Origin: RYN-230 sp963793825
GTDB lineage: Bacteria; Actinomycetota; Actinomycetes; Streptosporangiales; Streptosporangiaceae
Reading direction: 5' to 3'
DNA length: 64,000 nt
Assembly: GCA_963793825.1 (NCBI GenBank)
Contig: CAWCBE010000012.1
Location: forward strand, 248,001 to 312,000
Below the pieces are notes generated by a model. It had not been told where the DNA came from, did not search any database, and worked only from the letters and a program-made list of their open reading frames with translations. The translations under genes were made by a program, and so were the position numbers. Below are positions 28,011 to 35,926 of this stretch, piece after piece. Positions within the stretch are counted from its first letter, which is position 1. Every line of letters begins with the position of its first letter.

Positions 28011-29009
28011 CTACAACTGGCTGCCCACCAGGACCGCGAGGTCGATCAGGCGGCAGGTGTAACCCCACTCGTTGTCATACCAGCCAAACACCTTGGCCAG
28101 CGTGCCCGACGCCTGGGTCAGCCCGGAATCGAACACGCAGGACGCGGTGTCCCCGACGACGTCCCGGGAGACCAGCGGATCGGTGCTGTACCGGAGGATC
28201 CCGGCCAGCGGCCCCTCGGCCGCGGCGCGGAAGGCGGCGTTGATCTCGTCCACGCCCGCCTCGCGCTCCAGCACGACGGCCAGGTCGGTCAGCGACCCGT
28301 CCTCCACCGGGACGCGGAGGGCGACGCCGTCCAGCCGCCCGGCCAGCTCCGGGATCACCAGGCCGGTGGCACGGGCCGCCCCGGTCGTGGTGGGGATGAT
28401 GCTCACCGCGGCGCTGCGCGCCCGGCGCAGGTCCTTGTGCGGGCCGTCCAGCAGCATCTGGTCGCCGGTGTACGCGTGGATCGTCGTCATGAACCCGCGG
28501 ACCAGGCCGAACTCGTCGTGCAGCACCTTCGCCATCGGCGCCACGCAGTTCGTGGTGCACGAGGCGTTGGAGATGATGTCGTGCTGCCGCGGGTCGTAGT
28601 CGGCCTCGTTGACGCCCATGACCACGGTCAGGTCCAGGCCCTTGCCCGGCACCGAGAGGAGGACCTTGCGGGCACCGCCCTTGAGGTGCAGGGCCACCTC
28701 ATCCCGGGCCCGGAACTTGCCGGTGGACTCGATGACGAGCTCCGCCCCGGGCCCGGCCCAGTCGATGTCGGCCGGATTCCGGTGCGCGGTCACCGCGATC
28801 GGGCGCCCGCCGACCCGGATCGAGCTCGCGTCGTGGGTGACCCCCGCGAGCCGCCCGTAGGTGGAGTCGAAGGCCAGCAGGTGCGCCAGCGTGGCCGCGT
28901 CGGTGATGTCGTTGACCGCTACGACCTCGATGTCGTCGCGCTCCAGGGACCTGCGGACGAAGGCACGCCCAATCCGCCCGAAACCGTTGATACCTACCCT
29001 GATCGCCAT
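28011..29009 (-). CDS. gap: Glyceraldehyde-3-phosphate dehydrogenase, type I
   Basis: A 332-residue glycolytic enzyme. NAD-binding start RVGINGFGRIGRAFVRRSLE; catalytic Cys in ISNASCTTNCVAP; activating His and substrate loops in TTIHAYTGDQMLLDGPHKDL; C-terminal GWYDNEWGYTCRLIDL. Intact. Standing apart from pgk/tpi but beside stress genes and a DevR-like palindrome (29121), it may be an accessory GAPDH for low-oxygen glycolysis, supplying the same sugar-phosphate pool as the phosphoketolases. Confidence 0.92.
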   Translation of the reverse strand: MAIRVGINGFGRIGRAFVRRSLERDDIEVVAVNDITDAATLAHLLAFDSTYGRLAGVTHDASSIRVGGRPIAVTAHRNPADIDWAGPGAELVIESTGKFRARDEVALHLKGGARKVLLSVPGKGLDLTVVMGVNEADYDPRQHDIISNASCTTNCVAPMAKVLHDEFGLVRGFMTTIHAYTGDQMLLDGPHKDLRRARSAAVSIIPTTTGAARATGLVIPELAGRLDGVALRVPVEDGSLTDLAVVLEREAGVDEINAAFRAAAEGPLAGILRYSTDPLVSRDVVGDTASCVFDSGLTQASGTLAKVFGWYDNEWGYTCRLIDLAVLVGSQL

Positions 29010-29120
29010 CGAGGACCTCCCCTGGCCGCCACGGCCAGTACGTCAATTCACGTCATCTAGTAACTATCAGCGTCCCGCGCCCGGCCGGCGGGCGGCCACA
29101 GGCGTACGGCATGGCCGGCC

Positions 29121-29134
29121 GGGACCATGGTCCC
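29121..29134. promoter_or_regulatory. Candidate DevR box between gap and the PPOX gene
   Basis: GGGACCATGGTCCC, a perfect palindrome, in the divergent region between gap (start 29009) and the gene at 29302. Confidence 0.55.
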
Positions 29135-29210
29135 CGGGCGGGCCAGCCCGGGAACCGGGACGCACCTGGTCCGGACCGGCCCGGCCTCGGGCCGACTGGT
29201 CCGCAAGGCA

Positions 29211-29224
29211 GGACCTTTGGCCCC
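29211..29224 (+). promoter_or_regulatory. Second candidate DevR box, before the PPOX gene
   Basis: GGACCTTTGGCCCC, 78 bp before the ATG at 29302 and 90 bp from the palindrome at 29121; matches GGACnTTnGnCCC. Confidence 0.5.
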
Positions 29225-29301
29225 TGGCCGGTCAGGCTGCCGCCGGGAATAGTGTCGCTCTGCGGTGCGGCGGAAACCGGGACCGGCTGCCTGGAGGTGC
29301 T

Positions 29302-29727
29302 ATGACGATGACCCAGCCGAGGCGGCTGCGCGCCCTGCCGCGGGCGGAATCGCTGAGCCTGCTGGGCAGCGTCTCGATAGGCCGGCTGGTCTTCACTCAC
29401 CTGGCGCTGCCTGCCATCAGGCCGGTGAATCACATCGTGCACGGTGACCAGGTCATCATCCGGACGTATCTGGGCACCGCGATAGCCTCGGCCGTGGGCG
29501 GCAATCCTGGCACCGTCGTCGCCTACGAGGCCGACCTGATCGACCCGGACGTTCACCTCGGCTGGAGCGTCATCATCGTCGGCCGGGCCAGCCGGGTCAC
29601 TGACCCCGGCGAAGCCGACCGGTACCGCGCGCTGCTGGACCCGTGGGTGGCCGGCGGGACGGATGACGTCATCGCCATCCAGGCCGACATGGTCAACGGC
29701 TTCCGCCTGATCCGGACCGCCGCCTGA
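29302..29727 (+). CDS. Pyridoxamine 5'-phosphate oxidase-fold protein
   Basis: A 141-residue split-barrel flavin-binding-type protein: LSLLGSVSIGRLVFTHLALP, AIRPVNHIVHGDQVIIRT, VVAYEADLIDPDVHLGWSVI, IVGRASRVTDPGEADRYRAL. Related small PPOX proteins are common members of the mycobacterial DosR regulon and bind F420 or flavin; cofactor here unproven. ATG 29302 follows GGAGGTG. It converges with cydDC. Confidence 0.8.
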   Translation: MTMTQPRRLRALPRAESLSLLGSVSIGRLVFTHLALPAIRPVNHIVHGDQVIIRTYLGTAIASAVGGNPGTVVAYEADLIDPDVHLGWSVIIVGRASRVTDPGEADRYRALLDPWVAGGTDDVIAIQADMVNGFRLIRTAA

Positions 29728-29843
29728 CCCGGGCGCGCAGTCACCGGGGGCGACCGCAACTTCGCACCCCAGATTCACGACCGATGCCCGCTATATGATG
29801 GTTTGTCCGCGAAGGGGAGTGCAGAGTCGGGGATGTGCGGGCG

Positions 29844-32800
29844 CTAGCAGGACGCTTCCCACATCCGCTGGTACAGGCCGCCCGCCCGGACCAGGTCCTC
29901 GTGCGTTCCGCGCTCCGCCACCCGGCCGCGGTCCAGCACGACGATCTCGTCCACCTGGTCCAGCCCGTCCAGGTCATGGGTGATGAGCAGGGTGGCCCGG
30001 CCTTCCGTCGCAGCCAGCAGGTCGGCCGTGAGCGCCTGGCGGTTCTCCGGGTCCAGGTGCGCGGTCGGCTCATCCAGGATCAGCAGGGCCGGGTCGGCGA
30101 GCAGGGCCCGGGCCAGCGCGATCCGCTGGCGTTCCCCGCCGGACACAGCCATGCCACGCGGCCCGACCATGGTGTCCCAGCCCCGTGGCAGGGCGCCGAT
30201 CCAGGGCAGCAGGCGGGCCCGGGCGGCCGCCTCGTCCAGGTCCTGCTGGGTGGCGGAGGGCCGGGCCAGCCGCACGTTGGCGGCGATGGTGGTGTCGAAC
30301 AGGTGCGGGTCCTGGGCACAGCCGGTGATCAGCGTGCGGACCGCGTCGGCCGGGTAGCTGGCCAGGTCGGCTCCGCCGAGCGTGGCCTGGCCGCCGGCCA
30401 GCTCGCAGAACCGGAGCAGCACGGCGGCCACCGTGGACTTCCCGGCCCCGCTCGGGCCGACCAGGGCGACCCGCCGCCCGGCCGTCAGGTCGAGATCGAT
30501 GCCGTCGATGGCCAGCGGGCCGCCCGGCTCGTACCGCACCTGGGCGCCGCGCAGCCGGACCTGGAGCGGCCCGGCGGGCAGCGGCCGCGGCGTGGCCGGG
30601 TCACGGACCGGGTCGGGCGCGTCCAGCACGGCGCCCACCCGGGCCGCGCTGGCCCGGGCCTGGCCTAGCTGGATGGCGGCGGCGGGCAGCGCGGTCACCG
30701 CCTCGAACGCGGCCAGCGCGGTCAGCGTGATCACGGCCAGCGGGACGCGGGTCAGGGCACCGGAACCGACCGCGGCCACGCCCGCCACCAGCACCGCCCA
30801 CAGCGTCAGCCCGGCGACCGCCTGGGACAGCCCGCTGCCCAGCGCGGCGCCGGCCGCGGAACCGCGGGCCAGCCGGGTCAGGTCCGCGTCGGCACGCTGC
30901 GCGGCAGCCAGGGCGGCGTCCTGGGCGCCGAACGCATGGAGGTCGGCCGCGCCCGCCACCAGGCCGGTGACCTGGGAACCCAGCTCACCCCGGGCGGCGG
31001 CGGTGCGCCGGCCCGCCACCGCGGCCCGGCGGGCGGCCAGCCAGGACGCCCCGGCCCCGGCCAGCAGCAGCCCGGCGGCCAGCAGCAGGCCCGCAGGGGC
31101 CAGGATGACCAGGCAGGCGGCCGCGGCCCCCGCGCCGACCAGGAAGGCGGTCAGCGGCGGGGCCACCCCGCGGATGAACAGGTCCTGGGTGGCATCCACG
31201 TCGGAGACCAGCCGGGCCAGCAGGTCACCGGAGCGGAATTCGCGCAGCCCGGCCGGGGCCAGCCGTTCCAGCCGCTGGTAGACCCGGACCCGCACGTCGG
31301 CGAGCACCCGGAACGCCGCGTCGTGCGAGGTGAGCCGCTCGGCGTAGCGGAACACGCCCCGGCCGACGGACAGCCCGCGGACGGCCACGACGGCGACCGA
31401 GATGGCCACGATGTTGGGGTGCTGGGAGGCCCGGGCGAGCAGGAACCCGGACGTGGCCAGCAGGGCCACCGCGCATCCGGTGGAGGCGGCACCGGCCAGC
31501 ACCGCGAGCACCAGCTGGCCGCGCAGCGGCCGGGCCATCCGGAGCAGCCGCAGCAGCGGGCGCGGCGCGGCCGCGGACGGGGGGGCCGCGGACGGGGGCG
31601 GCCGCGGACGGGGCGGGCCGCGGACGGGGCGGCGGGGGTGGCGGTCATGAGGTTCCCGCCCCGTGCGGCGCGGACGGCCGCCACGGGCGCGCCGGGCACG
31701 GGCGGGCCGGCCACGGGCGGGCCGGGCACGGGCGCGCCGCCCACCCCGGTCACCAGCCGGCCGTGGTCCAGGCTGATGACCCGGCGGGCGCCGCCGGTCC
31801 AGCCCCGGCCGTGCGTGACCAGCAGCACCGTCCGCCCGGCCATCAGCCCCTCGATCACGTCCAGCAGCTGCCGGGCGGTGATCGGGTCCAGGTGCGCGGC
31901 CGGCTCGTCGAGCAGCAGCAGCGGGGCGTCCCGGAGGAAGGCCCGGGCCACCGCGATCCGCTGCCGCTGGCCCGCCGACAGCCGGGCGCCGCGCTCGCCC
32001 AGCGGGGTGCCGTACCCCTGGGGCAGTGCCTCGATGAACTCGGCAGCCCCGGCCGCCGTGGCGGCCGCTTCGATGGCCTCCGGTGCCGCCTCCGGCTGGC
32101 CCAGCGCGATGTTGGCCGGCCACGCTGCCCGGCAGCAGGTAGGGCTGCTGCGGCACCCAGGCGATCTGCCGCCGCCACGCGGCCAGGTCGGTGCTGGCGA
32201 TGTCCGCCGCCCCGGCCGTGATCCGGCCGGAGGTCGGCTCGGTGAACCGGAGCAGCAGCGCCAGCAGCGAGCTCTTGCCCGCCCCGCTCGGCCCGGTCAC
32301 CGCGATCCGCTCACCGGGCCGGATGTCCAGCGTCACCCCGTCCAAGGCCGGGACCTCGCGGGCGGGATAGGCCAGGGTCACGGCGTTCAGGGTGATGGTC
32401 TCGCGGCGGAGGTCGGGCAGGACAGGCGCGGCCGGCCCCAGCCCGCGCGGCGCGGTGCCCACGGCAGTGGCGGGCGGGGGCACGTCCAGGATCTCGCAGG
32501 CGCGGCCGGCCGCCGTGACGCCCTCCATGCTGGCGTGGAACTGCGTGCCAACCGCGCGCAGCGGCAGGTAAGCCTCCGGGGTCAGCAGCAGGACCAGCAG
32601 CGCCGTCTGGTAACTCATGTGCCCGGCCAGCAGCCGCAGGCCCACCTCCACCGCGACCAGCGCGGTGGCCAGCGCGGCGGACAGTTCCAGCACCAGCGCG
32701 GACAGGAACGCGACCCGCAGCGTGGCCATGGTCGCGCTCCGGTGCGCGCCGGTGACGTCCCTGATCACCTCTTCCTGGGCCTTGGCCCGGCCGAACATCT

Positions 32801-33428
32801 TGAGCGTGGGCAGCCCCTCCACCACGTCCAGGAAGTGGCCGCCGAGCCGGGCCAGCAGCTGCCACTGGCGCTCGGTCTTGGCCCGCGTCTGCAGCCCGAT
32901 GAGCACCGCGAACAGCGGGATGAGCGGCAGCGTGACCGCGATGACCACGGCGGAGATCCAGTCCGCCGCGGCCACCCGGGCCAGCACCGCGACCGGGACC
33001 AGGAAGGCCAGCACGAACTGGGGCAGGAACCGGGCGAAGTAGGGATCCAGGGCGTCCAGGCCCCTGGTGCACAAGGTGGTGATCTCGCCGGCCTGCTGCC
33101 CGCCCAGCCAGGCCGGGCCGAGCCGGGTCAGGTGCGCGGCGAGCCGGCGCCGCAGCTGCGACTTGACCGCCGCGGCGGCCCGCAGGGCGGTGAGCTCACC
33201 GCCGTACGCGGTCACCGCGCGGGCGGCCAGCACGGCCAGCAGCAGCCCCAGGGTCAGCGCCAGCGCGGCTACCCCGGTGCGGGCGGCCGCGCTGGCCAGG
33301 GCGTGGGCGAGCAGGCCGGCCTGGGCCAGTATCAGGCCGGTGGTGACCAGCCCGAGGGTGATCGTGACGATCAGGTACCCGCGGGCGGCCGCCGCGTACC
33401 GGAGCAGACGCGGGTCAACCGGCCTCAT
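29844..33428 (-). CDS. cydDC: CydDC thiol-reductant ABC exporter, single chain, two compensating indels
   Basis: About 1,194 residues combining both halves of the exporter that moves cysteine/glutathione-type reductants outward for cytochrome bd assembly. CydD half: six helices, GQQAGEITTLCTRGLDAL, Walker A GPSGAGKSSLLALL. CydC half: RSGDLLARLVSDVDATQDLF, Walker A GPSGAGKSTVAAVLL, signature VSGGERQRIALARALL, Walker B LILDEPTAHLD. Between about 32125 and 31580 the long open frame is out of phase: the CydD signature (LSGGQRQRIAVARAFL) and DEPAAHLD read in another frame. One extra G near 32122 and a shift in a run of seven G near 31580 explain this. The ATG overlaps the upstream stop. Confidence 0.8.
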   Translation of the reverse strand: MRPVDPRLLRYAAAARGYLIVTITLGLVTTGLILAQAGLLAHALASAAARTGVAALALTLGLLLAVLAARAVTAYGGELTALRAAAAVKSQLRRRLAAHLTRLGPAWLGGQQAGEITTLCTRGLDALDPYFARFLPQFVLAFLVPVAVLARVAAADWISAVVIAVTLPLIPLFAVLIGLQTRAKTERQWQLLARLGGHFLDVVEGLPTLKMFGRAKAQEEVIRDVTGAHRSATMATLRVAFLSALVLELSAALATALVAVEVGLRLLAGHMSYQTALLVLLLTPEAYLPLRAVGTQFHASMEGVTAAGRACEILDVPPPATAVGTAPRGLGPAAPVLPDLRRETITLNAVTLAYPAREVPALDGVTLDIRPGERIAVTGPSGAGKSSLLALLLRFTEPTSGRITAGAADIASTDLAAWRRQIAWVPQQPYLLPGSVAGQHRAGPAGGGTGGHRSGRHGGRGCRVHRGTAPGVRHPAGRARRPAVGGPAAADRGGPGLPPGRPAAAARRAGRAPGPDHRPAAAGRDRGADGRADGAAGHARPGLDRRRPPGHQPGPRPAGDRGGRRARARPARGRPARARRARGGRPRRTGREPHDRHPRRPVRGPPRPRPPPSAAPPSAAAPRPLLRLLRMARPLRGQLVLAVLAGAASTGCAVALLATSGFLLARASQHPNIVAISVAVVAVRGLSVGRGVFRYAERLTSHDAAFRVLADVRVRVYQRLERLAPAGLREFRSGDLLARLVSDVDATQDLFIRGVAPPLTAFLVGAGAAAACLVILAPAGLLLAAGLLLAGAGASWLAARRAAVAGRRTAAARGELGSQVTGLVAGAADLHAFGAQDAALAAAQRADADLTRLARGSAAGAALGSGLSQAVAGLTLWAVLVAGVAAVGSGALTRVPLAVITLTALAAFEAVTALPAAAIQLGQARASAARVGAVLDAPDPVRDPATPRPLPAGPLQVRLRGAQVRYEPGGPLAIDGIDLDLTAGRRVALVGPSGAGKSTVAAVLLRFCELAGGQATLGGADLASYPADAVRTLITGCAQDPHLFDTTIAANVRLARPSATQQDLDEAAARARLLPWIGALPRGWDTMVGPRGMAVSGGERQRIALARALLADPALLILDEPTAHLDPENRQALTADLLAATEGRATLLITHDLDGLDQVDEIVVLDRGRVAERGTHEDLVRAGGLYQRMWEASC

Positions 33429-33960
33429 GGACCGCTGGGGACCTGTGTCACCGGGCCGCCGAGGCCGCGGGCCGGGCCGGGCCCGGTTCCGCTGGACCGG
33501 CCGTCCGGGCGGCCTGGCCCGCCCAGAGCGCCCAGGCCGGCCAGCGGGGACGGCAGCGGCGTGCCGCTGACCCGGCTCCGGAACACCCAGTGCGTCCAGG
33601 TCTGGTAGGCCAGCACCACAGGAGTGAAGATCACTGCCACCCAGGTCATCACGAGGAGAGTGTAATGAGACGTTGACGCATTGTGCACGGTCAGGCTGTA
33701 CGCGGCGGACGTGGTAGACGGCAGCACATTCGGCCACAGGTCACCGAACAGGGTGGCCACCGCCAGCACCAGGGTAACCGCGGTCCAGGCGAACGCCCAG
33801 CCCTCGCGGCCGCGCAGCGCCGCGGCCACCGCGGCCAGCAGCGCCACCGCGGCCAGGGCCGCGGTGCCGAAGAACTTCGTCAGCCGCAGGTAGTCGGGGT
33901 CCTTCTTGATCATCCATGCGGCCTGCAGGCCGGCCACCATCAGCGACAGGCCGGGGGCCC
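33425..33960 (-). pseudogene. Collapsed cydA/cydB remnant
   Basis: An open stretch of about 175 residues. Its first part, LSLMVAGLQAAWMIKKDPDY then LRLTKFFG, matches the early helix region of cytochrome bd subunit I (CydA, near residues 35-65). From about 33865 it continues as the C-terminal third of subunit II (CydB): REGWAFAWTAVTLVLAVATL, NVLPSTTSAAYSLTVHNAS and MTWVAVIFTPVVLAYQTWTH. The haem-ligand helices of CydA and the first two thirds of CydB are missing, so no oxidase can be made from this locus. Its stop overlaps the cydDC start, preserving the usual cydAB-cydDC order. Confidence 0.7.
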
Positions 33961-33986
33961 GCCCTAATCCGAAGTTCGCCCTAATA

Positions 33987-34018
33987 GGGACGTTGGCGAT
34001 GCACCCCAGGGACGTTGG
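33987..34018. promoter_or_regulatory. Paired GGGACGTTGG sites
   Basis: GGGACGTTGG at 33987-33996 and again at 34009-34018, 22 bp (two helical turns) apart, resembling tandem DevR sites. They lie between the cyd remnant and the DUF1918 gene and may once have served the cyd operon. Confidence 0.4.
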
Positions 34019-34070
34019 TCACTGCCTGCCGGGGGGCCCGGCCAGCGCAGGCCCAATGGCCCCCGGGCCG

Positions 34071-34083
34071 GGGACGTCGGCCC
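34071..34083. promoter_or_regulatory. Third candidate DevR-like site before DUF1918
   Basis: GGGACGTCGGCCC, 109 bp before the ATG at 34192, same pattern as the paired sites just upstream. Confidence 0.4.
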
Positions 34084-34191
34084 GATGCCCCCGGGCGGCC
34101 GGCCGGCCGACTATGAAGCATGAAGTCAGGCAGGGCGAGCTGCCCCGAATCCCAGAACATGATGCTGGTGTCAGCGCTGGGAGGACGACCC

Positions 34192-34401
34192 ATGAAGGCC
34201 AATGTTGGTGACCGGCTGGTTACCGAGGGCCCGGACGGGCAGCGGGAATGCCTGATCATCGGCCTGCAGCACGCGGATGGGTCGCCACCTTACGTGGTCC
34301 GCTGGCTGGCCGACGGGCATATCGCGCTGGTCTACCCGGGGCCTTATGCCCGGCTGGTGCACGCGGAGAACGGGACACGGCGCGGGGACCGGCTGCAGTG
34401 A
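34192..34401 (+). CDS. DUF1918 domain protein
   Basis: A 69-residue single-domain protein: MKANVGDRLVTEGPDGQREC, IIGLQHADGSPPYVVRWLAD, GHIALVYPGPYARL, typical of the small beta-barrel DUF1918 family of actinobacteria, a frequent DosR-regulon neighbour. GGGAGGACGACCC gives a good RBS. Function unknown. Confidence 0.85.
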   Translation: MKANVGDRLVTEGPDGQRECLIIGLQHADGSPPYVVRWLADGHIALVYPGPYARLVHAENGTRRGDRLQ

Positions 34402-34452
34402 CAGCCAGGCCAGCCGCCTGGGCGTGCGGGACGGCCAGCCGGAGAACGAGGC

Positions 34453-35340
34453 GTGATGCCGGCTAACCCGGGCCCGTGGTGCACCGCCCGCCGCCGGGCG
34501 GCACGCCTGCGGCACAAACTGGCCGGGGATTCCGACCTGCTGGGCCTGCCCACCGGGCCTCCGGGCGGTCCCGGACTCGCCGGCAGCGGGCCGGTCACCC
34601 GAGCTGAACTGGCCGGGCTGCCCGCGGCGGCCCGCACCTACCTGCGCTTCATGGGCGCGGTGGGCAGGCCGGCTGACTGGTCGTTCGTGGCCCACTGCAG
34701 CGGGCGGTTCCGGCTGCGCCCCGGCTGGCCGTGGCTGGCCTGCGCCACCTGGCAGTACAACTCCGCGCTGGAGGTGGCCCGCATCTTCCACCTGCGGATC
34801 GGCGCACCGCCGATGACCGCCCGCGACGCCTACGTGCGGGGCCAGGGCAGCATGGCGGGCACGCTGCTCGGGGTGGTCCCGGTCGCGGGCGGCCTCGGCC
34901 CGGAGTACGACGTCAGCGAGCTCGTCACCTACCTCGACGACCTGGTGTTCTGCGCGCCGTCGATGCTGCTCCGCCTGCCGGTCAGCTGGCACGAGGCCGG
35001 CGACCGGTGTTTCGACCTGACCATCCGGGACCGAGGGCACGAGGTCAGGGCGCGGGTGTTCACCGACGACCGGGGGGCGCCGGTGGACTTCAGTACCCAG
35101 GACCGGTGGTGTGACCTGCCCGGCGGCCTGGCCCGGGTGCGCTGGACCACGCCGGCGCAGGGCTGCCGCCAGCGGGGCGGGCGCTGGCTGCCCACCCGCA
35201 GCACTGCCATCTGGCACCTGCCGGGCGGGGATTTCAGCTATGCCGAGTTCTGCCTGCGCCCCGGTGATCTGCGCTACAACGTCGCCCCGGGCTGGCTGCT
35301 CGTCCCGGCCGCCATGGATGAGGTCGCCGCTGCCGGGTAG
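34453..35340 (+). CDS. DUF6544/DUF6920-like protein
   Basis: A 295-residue soluble protein without signal peptide. AAARTYLRFMGAVGRPADWS at the N-terminal third, FRLRPGWPWLACATWQYNSA, then FHLRIGAPPMTARDAYVRGQ and YLDDLVFCAPSMLL are characteristic of a conserved uncharacterised actinobacterial family (named from memory). GTG 34453 is immediately followed by ATG 34456; either could start. It follows the DUF1918 gene by 51 bp on the same strand and may share its transcript. Confidence 0.65.
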   Translation: MMPANPGPWCTARRRAARLRHKLAGDSDLLGLPTGPPGGPGLAGSGPVTRAELAGLPAAARTYLRFMGAVGRPADWSFVAHCSGRFRLRPGWPWLACATWQYNSALEVARIFHLRIGAPPMTARDAYVRGQGSMAGTLLGVVPVAGGLGPEYDVSELVTYLDDLVFCAPSMLLRLPVSWHEAGDRCFDLTIRDRGHEVRARVFTDDRGAPVDFSTQDRWCDLPGGLARVRWTTPAQGCRQRGGRWLPTRSTAIWHLPGGDFSYAEFCLRPGDLRYNVAPGWLLVPAAMDEVAAAG

Positions 35341-35836
35341 TGCCCGGCGCGCCCCGCCCGGCACCGTGCTGCTGGTCAGCCCGACCGGGAAGGTGCCGCC
35401 GGGCGGCGTGGTCGTGCTGACTACCGCGATCCGGCCGTCACCGGCCCGGGCCGGGCCGGGCGGTCACGTGCCACCCGGCCGGGCCAAGTACAGCGGCCGG
35501 GCCAAGCACGGCAAGGGAGCACCCCCGGGGCACCAGAGCGTAGCCAGCTAGCGGCCGCTCCGGCAGCCCCCCGGAACCGCCCCCCCGTCCGCAAGGTAAC
35601 CAGCACGTGTCCGTGTCATGTCCGGGCCGTTCCGCGCAACTGCCCATACCGGGAACTTCACTCACCTGGCGCTAAACCGCCCCGCCGGATTGGCCACCCG
35701 CCCGCCGGCGGGCCATGATGTGGGTGAGGTGTGGGCTGGACGGCCAGCCGGGACGGCCAGCGGCGCGGCTGGGCCAGGCCGCCCCGGGCCCGCCGCCGCG
35801 CCCGGAACGGACCAGAGCCGCGCCCGGAACGGACCA
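35341..35836. other. Gene-free stretch before the duplicated cassette
   Basis: No supported gene. A 20-bp direct repeat, CCGCGCCCGGAACGGACCAG, occurs at 35796-35815 and 35818-35837; its second copy ends exactly where duplicated DNA begins. Long open frames entering from here into the next gene are artefacts of high GC. Confidence 0.6.
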
Positions 35837-35849
35837 GTCCGGCATATCA

Positions 35850-35862
35850 GGACTTTTGCCCC
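35850..35862 (+). promoter_or_regulatory. Candidate DevR box of copy A
   Basis: GGACTTTTGCCCC, 65 bp before the GTG of the acyl-CoA synthetase, followed by a CTAATAG that could be a -10 region. It lies 13 bp inside the duplicated unit, so both copies keep it. Confidence 0.55.
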
Positions 35863-35926
35863 TAATAGCCAGCAAAACCGGCACGACAGGCTGGCTGGAG
35901 ATCCCGGGAAGAACAGGAGACACGGA

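Noticed and set aside
33429..33737. CydDC beginning at 33737
   Set aside because: The added residues are antisense to nothing but out of frame with the CydB end; ATG 33428 overlapping the CydB stop fits the operon.
35618..35926. N-terminal extension of the acyl-CoA synthetase to 35618
   Set aside because: The extension crosses the duplication boundary and is absent in copy B, where different sequence precedes the GTG at 43738; the GTG with RBS is the shared start.
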